Source: Roseateles depolymerans
Lineage (GTDB): Bacteria; Pseudomonadota; Gammaproteobacteria; Burkholderiales; Burkholderiaceae_C
DNA: 64,000 bases
Reading direction: 5' to 3'
NCBI RefSeq assembly: GCF_003387155.1
Contig: NZ_QUMT01000001.1
Span: forward strand, 620,001 to 684,000
Part shown: positions 57,561 through 64,000 of the stretch, piece by piece
Layout of the letters: each line of letters starts with the position of its first letter
Position numbering within the stretch: position 1 is the first letter of the stretch
Translations under genes and position numbers: made by a program
The notes under the pieces: generated by a model
What the model saw: only the letters and a program-made list of their open reading frames with translations
Told to the model about the DNA's origin: nothing
The model's database searches: none

Positions 57561-58955
57561 TCAGTAGGCGTGGCGGTCGAAGACCATGAGCCGCACGGTG
57601 CGTACGATGATCTGCAGGTCCAGCCCGAGGGACCAGTTGCGCAGATATTCCAGGTCATATTCCACCCGGGCCTTCATCTTGTCGATGGTGTCGGTCTCGC
57701 CGCGCAGGCCGTTGACCTGGGCCCAGCCGGTGATGCCCGGCTTGACCTTGTGGCGCACCATGTAGGCCTTGATGATCTGGCGGTATTCCTCGTTGTGGGC
57801 CACCGCATGGGGCCGGGGGCCGACGATGCTCATGCGGCCCTGCAGCACGTTGATGAACTGCGGCAGCTCATCCAGCGACGTGCGGCGGATGAAGGCGCCA
57901 AAGGGGGTGATGCGCGGGTCGCCCTTGGTGGCCTGCTTGACCACCGCGCCGTTGTCCATGGAGCGCATCGACCGGAACTTGTAGACGATGATCTCGTCCC
58001 CATCCAGCCCGTTGCGGCGCTGCTTGAAGATGATCGGCCCGGGCGAGCTCAGCTTCACGCCGATGGCCAGCGCCACCAGGATGGGCGAGATCAGCAGCAG
58101 GATCAGGCTGGCCAGGATGATGTCGCTGATGCGCTTGACCACCTCATTCACGCCCGTGAATGGTGTTTCCAGAATGCCCACGACCGGCACGCCGTTCATG
58201 TCCTGCAGGCGGCCCTGGATGATGCTGATGCCAAAGACATCCGGCACGAAGAAGATGGACGCGGTGGTGCCCTGCACCTGCTCCAGCAACTGCACGATGC
58301 GCGGCTGCGAGCCCAGCGGCAGGGTGATGTAGACCTCCCGCACGCCGTGCGCGCGGACGAAGTCACTGAGCTCCGGCAGGGTGCCCAGGATGCGGCCGCT
58401 GGTGTCGCCGTGCAGGCGGTCGTCCTGCCGGTCGTCGAAGAAGCCCAGCAGTTCCACCCCCTTCATCGGACCGGCTTCCAGCGCCCGGGCCACCTTGGCG
58501 CCCAGCGGGCCGGCGCCCACGATGATGGCCGAGCGGCGGATCCAGGGCTGGCGCGACCGCCAGCGCAGCACCTGCCGGCCAATCTCCACTGCGACGATCT
58601 GGCTCAGCGGGGTGAGGATGGCCCACCACATCAGCACATCGCGCTCGAAGTAGTGCAGGCTGCTGGTGGCATAGGCAAACATGCCAAGAATCAGCAGCAG
58701 CATCAGCCATGAACCGATGATGTCGGTCACGGCACTGGCCGGATGCTCCCCGAAATGATTGCGTCCCGGGAAGGTCAGCGCGAACACCAGCATGCACAGC
58801 GTGTAGGTGGAGCGCATGACCGGTTCCCCGAACCAGGCCAGCACCGCGAGATAGACCAGGACGATCAGGCTGGGCTCGAGAAACGCCGCGATGAAGGACT
58901 GGACCGATTGCGGCGCACTGTAGAACGTTCTCTTGTAGTTCCGATCCTCAAACAT
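57561..58955 (-). CDS. Undecaprenyl-phosphate glycosylphosphotransferase (WcaJ/EpsB type), EPS initiation
   Basis: 464 residues from the ATG at 58955; an ATG at 58985 is possible. Four to five N-terminal membrane segments (for instance 'SLIVLVYLAVLAWF' and 'SWLMLLLILGMFAYATSSL'), a CoA-binding-like domain ('SAIIVGAGPLGAKVARALEA') and a C-terminal bacterial sugar transferase domain. The last has the re-entrant helix 'ISDIILASLILLLISPILVA', 'GPIIFKQRRNGLDGDEIIVY', 'FRSM', 'RTSLDELPQFINVLQGRMSI' and 'VGPRPHAVAHNEEY'. It moves hexose-1-phosphate, probably glucose, to undecaprenyl phosphate and so starts each EPS repeat. It heads the minus-strand block, coupled with epsL 28 nt downstream. Confidence 0.94.
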   Translation of the reverse strand: MFEDRNYKRTFYSAPQSVQSFIAAFLEPSLIVLVYLAVLAWFGEPVMRSTYTLCMLVFALTFPGRNHFGEHPASAVTDIIGSWLMLLLILGMFAYATSSLHYFERDVLMWWAILTPLSQIVAVEIGRQVLRWRSRQPWIRRSAIIVGAGPLGAKVARALEAGPMKGVELLGFFDDRQDDRLHGDTSGRILGTLPELSDFVRAHGVREVYITLPLGSQPRIVQLLEQVQGTTASIFFVPDVFGISIIQGRLQDMNGVPVVGILETPFTGVNEVVKRISDIILASLILLLISPILVALAIGVKLSSPGPIIFKQRRNGLDGDEIIVYKFRSMRSMDNGAVVKQATKGDPRITPFGAFIRRTSLDELPQFINVLQGRMSIVGPRPHAVAHNEEYRQIIKAYMVRHKVKPGITGWAQVNGLRGETDTIDKMKARVEYDLEYLRNWSLGLDLQIIVRTVRLMVFDRHAY

Positions 58956-59244
58956 CACCCTGTGGTCCTTGGTTGCTTCCCTCATGCCACGGACTGGCCT
59001 TCCGGCCATGCTCCGCAGCCCGGCCGATGGCCGGCTCTGCTGAGCCGCGCTGCCCATCCGGCTTGTGGTTGGCCGGTTCTGGCGGCGCTTTCCGCACCTG
59101 TCCCGTTCCGGCCATGCCTGGGGCATGACTGGCCGGGTTACCCCCTTGTCCCGGCCGGAGCCGGAAATTCTCTCTCAAATCCTTCACCCCACTCGTAACC
59201 AGCGACCCCCTACCTTCGGGCTGGGTCTGCCTACAATCCGCCCC

Positions 59245-59778
59245 ATGCTTCAAGAATGGTCCAAGCTCCTGGCCCCTGCTGTGCAGGATCGCATCACGCT
59301 GTTGCTCAACCATGTCATGTCGCGCGAGCCGGTCGTGACGACACGGTTGGCGCCGCAGGCTGGCAAGACGGTGCGGCTGCATCTGGCGGGGTGGCCCCGC
59401 CTGTTGCCTGCCGCGCCCGACCTGCGTCTGCGCATCACGCCCGCCGGTCTTCTGGAACGGTTGAATGACGGGGAAACCCAAGAGCAAGAACCGGACCTGG
59501 AAATACAACTGGAAGCATCCAATCCGGCGGCAGCCGCCTTTGGCGTGCTCTCCGGCGAGCGTCCGGAGGTGCGGGTGCTGGGGGACGCGCAACTGGCAGG
59601 CGACATCAACTGGTTGATCGACAACCTGCGATGGGATATTGAGGACGACCTGGCGGCCATCACCGGCCCGGCCGTGGCGCATCAACTGGGACGCGTCGGC
59701 CGTGCCGCCGCCCAGGGCATGGCGCTGCTGGCCCGTCAGGCCGGCCGCTTCATGCCGGACGGACAGGGACGGGCCTGA
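59245..59778 (+). CDS. ubiJ: Ubiquinone biosynthesis accessory factor UbiJ (SCP2 domain)
   Basis: 177 residues from the ATG at 59245. An SCP2-like lipid-binding fold at the N-terminus ('[20 protein letters not shown]', '[20 protein letters not shown]', '[20 protein letters not shown]') and a helical C-terminus '[20 protein letters not shown]' as in UbiJ. It binds ubiquinone intermediates as part of the Ubi complex. It is followed 13 nt later by ubiB. In the usual betaproteobacterial order DUF971-ubiE (and a Tim44-domain gene) stand directly upstream; here the EPS region separates them. Confidence 0.9.
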   Translation: MLQEWSKLLAPAVQDRITLLLNHVMSREPVVTTRLAPQAGKTVRLHLAGWPRLLPAAPDLRLRITPAGLLERLNDGETQEQEPDLEIQLEASNPAAAAFGVLSGERPEVRVLGDAQLAGDINWLIDNLRWDIEDDLAAITGPAVAHQLGRVGRAAAQGMALLARQAGRFMPDGQGRA

Positions 59779-59791
59779 CCGGCGGGTGTTC

Positions 59792-61348
59792 ATGAGATAT
59801 CTCTCCCGCCTGCTGGTCATTGTCTGGACCCTGTACCGCTTCGGCCTGGATGAGCTGGCGCTCTCCACGCTCAAGCAGCGTCGTTTCCGTTTCCTGCGCC
59901 GCCTGATCTCGGTGGGCCGCGCCTGGGACGAGCCCCGCGGCGTGCGCCTGCGCATGGCGCTGGAGCGCCTGGGCCCGATCTTCGTCAAATTCGGTCAGCT
60001 GCTGTCCACCCGCCGGGACCTGGTGCCGGCGGACATGGTGGCCGAGCTGTCCCGCCTGCAGGACAACGTGCCGCCGTTCCCGGCCGAGCAGTCCCGCGCC
60101 TTGATCGAGCGGGCCTTCGGCCGCCGCATCGAGGACATCTTCGCCAGCTTCGACGCCGAACCCGTCGCCAGTGCGTCCATCGCCCAGGTGCACTTCGCGG
60201 TGCTGCCGGACGGTCGCGAGGTGGCGGTCAAGGTGTTGCGGCCCGGCATGCTGGACGTCATCGAGGACGATCTGGCCCTGATGCGCACCCTGGCGGGCTG
60301 GATTGAACGCTTCTCGGCGGACGGCCGGCGGCTCAAGCCCCGCGAGGTGGTGGCCGAGTTCAACACCTACCTGCACGACGAGCTGGACCTGGTGCGTGAA
60401 GCCGCCAATGCCGCCCAGTTGCGTCGCAACATGCAGGACCTGCAACTGGTGCTGGTGCCCGAGATGATCTGGGAGCTGTGCGCCAGCGAGGTCATCGTGA
60501 TGGAGCGGATGCGGGGCGTGCCCATCTCCCAGCTGGACCGCCTGCGCGAAGCGGGGGTGGATATTCCGAAGCTGGCCCGCGACGGCGTCACGATTTTCTT
60601 CACCCAGGTCTTCCGCGACGGCTTCTTTCATGCCGACATGCACCCGGGCAACATCCAGGTGAGCCTGGAGCCGCAGACCTTTGGGCGCTATGTGGCGCTG
60701 GATTTCGGCATCATCGGCACGCTGACCGAGGTCGACAAGGACTACCTGGCGCAGAACTTCATCGCTTTTTTCCGCCGCGACTACAAACGTGTGGCGGAAC
60801 TGCACATCGAATCGGGCTGGGTCCCCCCGCAAACGCGGGTGGATGAACTGGAAGGGGCGGTGCGCACCGTCTGCGAACCGCACTTCGACAAGCCGCTGAA
60901 GGACATTTCGCTGGGCCAGGTGCTGATGCGCCTGTTTCAGATTTCACGACGATTTAACGTCGAGATTCAACCGCAGCTGGTTTTGCTGCAAAAAACGCTG
61001 CTCAATATTGAAGGTCTGGGCCGGCAGCTGGATCCGGAGCTGGACCTCTGGGCCACGGCCAAGCCCTTCCTGGAACGCTGGATGGACGAGCAGGTGGGGT
61101 GGCGCTCCTTCCTGCACCATCTGAAGAAGGAGGCGCCGCGTTTCGCCCAGATGCTGCCCGAGTTCCCCCGCTTGATGCACGAGGCGCTCAAGCAGCAGGG
61201 CGACAGCCGCCGTGATGAGCTGACCCGCCAGTTGCTGGCGGAACAGCGCCGCACCAATCACCTGCTGCAGGGCCTGGTGTGGGGCGTGGCCGGCTTCATG
61301 GTGGCACTGGTGGTCAGCCAGGTGGTGCTGCGCTGGATGCCGATCTAA
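59792..61348 (+). CDS. ubiB: Ubiquinone biosynthesis regulatory protein kinase UbiB
   Basis: 518 residues from the ATG at 59792. An atypical kinase of the ABC1/ADCK family needed for ubiquinone synthesis. '[20 protein letters not shown]' is the K-x-G-Q motif, '[20 protein letters not shown]' the A-rich loop replacing the P-loop, '[10 protein letters not shown]' the catalytic-type Lys, '[15 protein letters not shown]' the catalytic-loop Asp and '[10 protein letters not shown]' the D-F-G. A C-terminal hydrophobic segment ('[20 protein letters not shown]') anchors it in the inner membrane. The stop codon lies in a 12-bp repeat. Confidence 0.96.
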   Translation: MRYLSRLLVIVWTLYRFGLDELALSTLKQRRFRFLRRLISVGRAWDEPRGVRLRMALERLGPIFVKFGQLLSTRRDLVPADMVAELSRLQDNVPPFPAEQSRALIERAFGRRIEDIFASFDAEPVASASIAQVHFAVLPDGREVAVKVLRPGMLDVIEDDLALMRTLAGWIERFSADGRRLKPREVVAEFNTYLHDELDLVREAANAAQLRRNMQDLQLVLVPEMIWELCASEVIVMERMRGVPISQLDRLREAGVDIPKLARDGVTIFFTQVFRDGFFHADMHPGNIQVSLEPQTFGRYVALDFGIIGTLTEVDKDYLAQNFIAFFRRDYKRVAELHIESGWVPPQTRVDELEGAVRTVCEPHFDKPLKDISLGQVLMRLFQISRRFNVEIQPQLVLLQKTLLNIEGLGRQLDPELDLWATAKPFLERWMDEQVGWRSFLHHLKKEAPRFAQMLPEFPRLMHEALKQQGDSRRDELTRQLLAEQRRTNHLLQGLVWGVAGFMVALVVSQVVLRWMPI

Positions 61349-61401
61349 ACGACGATCTAAGCGCCGATCTAAGCGCCGCTTTAGACCCCGCTTTAAACGC
61401 G
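61342..61401 (+). repeat. Five 12-bp repeats carrying five in-frame stop codons after ubiB
   Basis: Units: GATCTAAACGAC, GATCTAAGCGCC, GATCTAAGCGCC, GCTTTAGACCCC and GCTTTAAACGCG. The first contains the ubiB TAA, and the next four give TAA, TAA, TAG and TAA at exact 12-nt intervals in the same frame. Confidence 0.85.
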
Positions 61402-61412
61402 ATCAGCCCGGC

Positions 61413-62135
61413 TCAGCCCGGCGTCGCAAAGTCGGCGAAGCCTTGCTGCAGCTTCGAGCGCAGCAGGGTGCGCACCCGGTTGACCCGCGAGCGGACCGTG
61501 CCGATGGGAATCGACTGGATCTCCGCCACATCCCGGTAGGACTCCTCCTCCAGGCAGGCCAGGTGGAAGGTGCCGCGCAGGTCGGGCGAGAGCCCGGCCA
61601 GCGTGTCGTCCACCACCTTCGCCAGTTGACGGTAGGACACGCACTGGCTCACATCCATCACGGCTTCGCCATTGCGCTGGGCCAGTTCCCCATCGACCAT
61701 GTGCGGCGTGGCGTCCAGGCTTTCCAGCTGGCTGCTGCGCTTGGCGCTGCGGGCCACATGGTTGCGGGCGACGTTGGCGGCAATGCCGAAGAACCAGGTC
61801 TCCACCGACGACTTGGCCATGAACCGGTCGCTGCAGCGGGTGGCCTCCAGCAGCGCGTCCTGGATGATGTCGTCCAGCTCGCCGGGAGAGCGCTCATACC
61901 GGCGCAGGAAGCGCTTGAGCTTGCTGGAGTCGTTGCGGGATTCACGGGCGATGCGGACGATGTGCGTCAAGACCTGCTGCTGACGATTCCGCGCTTCATG
62001 TTCTTGTTCGGTCATATCGTTGAGGGCTGGTGAAGCGCCCGGACCTGGCTCACGACCGGTGACGGCGGACAGGTCTTCATGGGCGGAAATGTTCCCCGCG
62101 GCAGACGCCGGGGACAGACAGGGGACGCGGCTCAT
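61413..62135 (-). CDS. RNA polymerase sigma-70 family factor (ECF type), coupled to sctS
   Basis: 240 residues from the ATG at 62135, which has GGAGG 6 nt upstream and overlaps the sctS stop (ATGA). The ATG at 62015 gives a shorter, 200-residue form that starts just before the conserved part but has no ribosome site. Sigma region 2 is 'ELDDIIQDALLEATRCSDRF' and 'VETWFFGIAANVARNHVARS', and region 4 'YRDVAEIQSIPIGTVRSRVN' followed by 'RVRTLLRSKL'. No anti-sigma is adjacent. The location suggests a role in controlling the type III secretion genes, like HrpL, but the promoter targets are not visible. Confidence 0.88.
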   Translation of the reverse strand: MSRVPCLSPASAAGNISAHEDLSAVTGREPGPGASPALNDMTEQEHEARNRQQQVLTHIVRIARESRNDSSKLKRFLRRYERSPGELDDIIQDALLEATRCSDRFMAKSSVETWFFGIAANVARNHVARSAKRSSQLESLDATPHMVDGELAQRNGEAVMDVSQCVSYRQLAKVVDDTLAGLSPDLRGTFHLACLEEESYRDVAEIQSIPIGTVRSRVNRVRTLLRSKLQQGFADFATPG

Positions 62136-62401
62136 GGTCGGCCTCCGAAGGTGGCCAGGGCCGCAAGGGCTTGCTCGCCGAGTGAAAGGATCTGGAGCGC
62201 CACCCAGCGCCCGGTGGCGGCCAGCGTGACCCCCACGGCGAGCAACTTGACGGCGAAGGGAATGCTCTGGTCCTGCATGGACAGCACGGCTTGCAGCAGG
62301 GACACCACCACGCCGGTGATGACCGCCACGATCAGGCTGGGCATGGACAGCCAGATCACGGCCAGCAGGCCCTTCTGGAAAAAGGCGATGGTCTCGACCA
62401 T
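62132..62401 (-). CDS. sctS: Type III secretion export apparatus protein SctS (HrcS/FliQ family)
   Basis: 89 residues from the ATG at 62401 with AAGGAG 7 nt upstream, the normal SctS size. Two hydrophobic hairpin segments: 'LLAVIWLSMPSLIVAVITGV' and 'IPFAVKLLAVGVTLAATGRW', with 'QAVLSMQDQSIPFAVK' between, the FliQ signature region. SctS, SctR and SctT form the export gate in the inner membrane. The stop overlaps the sigma factor start. sctT, which often follows, is not here. Confidence 0.93.
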   Translation of the reverse strand: MVETIAFFQKGLLAVIWLSMPSLIVAVITGVVVSLLQAVLSMQDQSIPFAVKLLAVGVTLAATGRWVALQILSLGEQALAALATFGGRP

Positions 62402-62412
62402 GGCGCGCTCCT

Positions 62413-63135
62413 TCAGGCGTAAGAGGCCACGAGGCCTTCGAACAGGCGGGTCCATCCGTCCAGCACCACAAAGAGCAGCAGCTTCAGCGGCAGGGACACG
62501 ACCATCGGCGAGACCATCTGCATGCCCAGGGCGAGCAGCAGGTTGGACAGCAGCAGGTCGATGACCACAAACGGGACATAAAGAACGAAACCGGCCTTGA
62601 GCGCCATCTCCATCTCGGAGACGACGAAGCAGGGGATGAGCACCACGTAGTCGCGCTCATGGGGGGTGCCCAGCGCACTGCGCTTCCACTGGCGCTGGGC
62701 CAGTTCCACGAAGCGCTGACGACGCTCGGGCAGGGTGTTGGCCAACATGAACTCGCGCAGCGGCTCGGCGGCATAGGCGATGTGGCCCAGGCCGCCGCGG
62801 CTGGGCGGCGCACCTGCATCGCCAGTTGCATTGCTGCCGGCGGGCGTCGTGCTGCTGGAGGGCCGCCCCGACCGGTCCTGCGAAGGCGAGGTCAGCTGCA
62901 GCCGGCCCGCCATCTCGTTGAAGATGGGCGCCATCACGAACAGCGTCGCGGCCAGCGCCACCGCATTGACGGCGATGCCGGGCGGCACCTGCTGCACGCC
63001 CAGGGCGTTGCGCACGATCATCAGCACCATCGAGATCTTCAGGAACGCGGTGGTGCAGACCATCAGCAGCGGCAGCAGGGCGATGCCGGCCAGCAGCAGC
63101 ACCAGCGAGACCGGGTCGTAGGCGGCGATATTCAT
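62413..63135 (-). CDS. sctR: Type III secretion export apparatus protein SctR (HrcR/FliP family)
   Basis: 240 residues. 'LVLLLAGIALLPLLMVCTTA', 'KISMVLMIVRNALGVQQVPP', 'PCFVVSEMEMALKAGFVLYV' and 'VIDLLLSNLLLALGMQMVSP' are the FliP-family signatures and membrane segments. Between segments there is a Ser/Gly/Pro-rich insert (about residues 80-120, 'SGRPSSSTTPAGSNATGDAG') that makes the protein about 20 residues longer than usual. It starts inside the 3' end of sctQ (4-nt overlap). Confidence 0.94.
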   Translation of the reverse strand: MNIAAYDPVSLVLLLAGIALLPLLMVCTTAFLKISMVLMIVRNALGVQQVPPGIAVNAVALAATLFVMAPIFNEMAGRLQLTSPSQDRSGRPSSSTTPAGSNATGDAGAPPSRGGLGHIAYAAEPLREFMLANTLPERRQRFVELAQRQWKRSALGTPHERDYVVLIPCFVVSEMEMALKAGFVLYVPFVVIDLLLSNLLLALGMQMVSPMVVSLPLKLLLFVVLDGWTRLFEGLVASYA

Positions 63136-64000
63136 GGCCGGCTACCCCAGTCGGTGATCTCGACCGCCAGACGGCCGTCCAGCTCGATCAATTCACCGCT
63201 GCCCAGTTCCGTGCCGTGCGCAACGATGCGCACATGCGGCGGCGTGGCCAATTCGAGGGGAAGAATTCGACCGCTGTTGAGCGCGGTGAGTTCAGCGACT
63301 GTCATCGACAGTCGGCCGACGATGAAATCGAGATCGACTTTCAATGCATCCATGATGGTGGGGACCTTTTCAATTGCCTTGACATGGGAAGGATTGGAAA
63401 GGGCAGGGGCGTCGACGACCCATCCTTGGAATACATAGGAGTCATCGGCGAGCTGACAAACATTGACTAGTGCCGATCCCAAAAGCATGTGGGCAGGGGG
63501 CTTGAGTGCCGGTCCGTCCAGCGGGATCAGCAGCGCGTCGCCCACCCCGATGGCAGCGAGTCGTGCGGCGGAAATGGGGCGTCGGCCCAGGTGCAGTCCC
63601 CCCGAGAAACTCAGGCGTCGAACGGCTTCGGGAAGTGCAGTGGCCGCGTGCAGATCAAGTGCATGTCTCTGCCAACCCGCATGCGCGGTCCATTCACAGA
63701 GCGTGTGGGCCTGCGCGTGCAGGAGAAAGGTGTGGCATTCGTCATTGATGCCGGTCAAGGTCAATAGACAAGGCAGGAAAGGTGAATCACCGGCATCGGT
63801 CGCGGCGTGTGCTTGATCTGTCTCAAGGAGGTGAAATGGACCGCCCAGGCATTCCATCAAGGCGGGGGGAATCCGAGCCAGGGAGAGGCGGTGCAATTCA
63901 TGCACCACCGTCGTGGGGGTGTCTGGCGGGTACTGCACGCCGGTGAGCAGCGTCAGCAGGCTGGCGTCCATCAGCTGCAGCGGGCCATGGCGACCCTGCA
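63132..64000 (-). CDS. sctQ: Type III secretion C-ring protein SctQ (HrcQ), 5' end beyond window
   Basis: At least 280 residues; the frame is open to the right window edge, and the ATG at 63971 is probably internal. The C-terminal SpoA/SctQ domain is recognisable: 'VPTIMDALKVDLDFIVGRLS', 'MTVAELTALNSGRILPLELA', 'PHVRIVAHGTELGSGELIEL', 'DGRLAVEITDWG'. The N-terminal part is divergent, as is normal for this protein. It forms the cytoplasmic sorting platform. The order sctQ-R-S on minus is typical of Hrp-type clusters; the rest of the system must lie to the right. Confidence 0.87.
   Translation of the reverse strand, partial: QGRHGPLQLMDASLLTLLTGVQYPPDTPTTVVHELHRLSLARIPPALMECLGGPFHLLETDQAHAATDAGDSPFLPCLLTLTGINDECHTFLLHAQAHTLCEWTAHAGWQRHALDLHAATALPEAVRRLSFSGGLHLGRRPISAARLAAIGVGDALLIPLDGPALKPPAHMLLGSALVNVCQLADDSYVFQGWVVDAPALSNPSHVKAIEKVPTIMDALKVDLDFIVGRLSMTVAELTALNSGRILPLELATPPHVRIVAHGTELGSGELIELDGRLAVEITDWGSRP

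Overview
The window looks like chromosome of a high-GC betaproteobacterium in the Burkholderiales, of the Roseateles/Mitsuaria/Rubrivivax kind. This is inferred from very strong GC3 coding bias, a phasin gene, DUF971-ubiE and ubiJ-ubiB, and an exosortase-B (XrtB) exopolysaccharide locus with EpsD/E/F/G/I/L-type genes. No rRNA, tRNA, CRISPR array, transposase or integrase is visible.

Layout. 1-18 kb is ordinary chromosome: an Lrp/AsnC regulator fragment, a secreted unknown, pncB, a penicillin-acylase-family hydrolase, a patatin lipoprotein, a YdeI-like protein, a TetR regulator, a phasin, a class II histone-deacetylase-like amidohydrolase, a bicupin, a hotdog thioesterase, a nitroreductase, a 2-hydroxyacid dehydrogenase, rmuC, an MFS transporter and a secreted subtilase. 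18.3-19.5 kb is DUF971-ubiE. 19.8-59.0 kb is one large exopolysaccharide (EPS) region. 59.2-61.3 kb is ubiJ-ubiB, so the EPS region sits between ubiquinone genes that are usually close together. 61.4-64 kb is the end of a type III secretion operon (sctQ-sctR-sctS) coupled to an ECF-type sigma factor.

EPS logic. The plus-strand block (19.8-42.9 kb) encodes EpsD, EpsE (outer-membrane export), EpsF and EpsG (chain length and tyrosine kinase), XrtB and EpsI, a Wzy/ligase-type polymerase, two acyltransferase-3 proteins, a hexapeptide acetyltransferase, two paralogous secreted proteins of unknown function, six or seven glycosyltransferases and a Wzx flippase. Precursor genes follow: a UDP-glucuronate 4-epimerase type protein, ugd and kdsA on plus; wecB, rfbC-A-D-B, tviB, manC and galE on minus. 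An EpsL-like outer-membrane barrel and the priming glycosylphosphotransferase close the minus block. The predicted precursors are UDP-GlcA, UDP-GalA, UDP-ManNAc, UDP-HexNAcA, GDP-Man, UDP-Gal and dTDP-Rha, with likely O-acetylation.

Most unusual signal. Six copies of a hairpin element share a conserved inner segment (begins TCCATGTC, ends ACTTCC; 49 nt in five copies, 43 nt in one). Each is enclosed by a 27-28 bp outer stem whose sequence differs between loci but remains self-complementary, and holds an apical stem that also varies with pairing kept. All copies are sense-oriented to the gene they lie in or follow. One is inserted in frame in the predicted spacer peptide of the acylase, three form an exact 146-bp tandem array upstream of kdsA, and one lies just past wecB. 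No known family was recognised for it.
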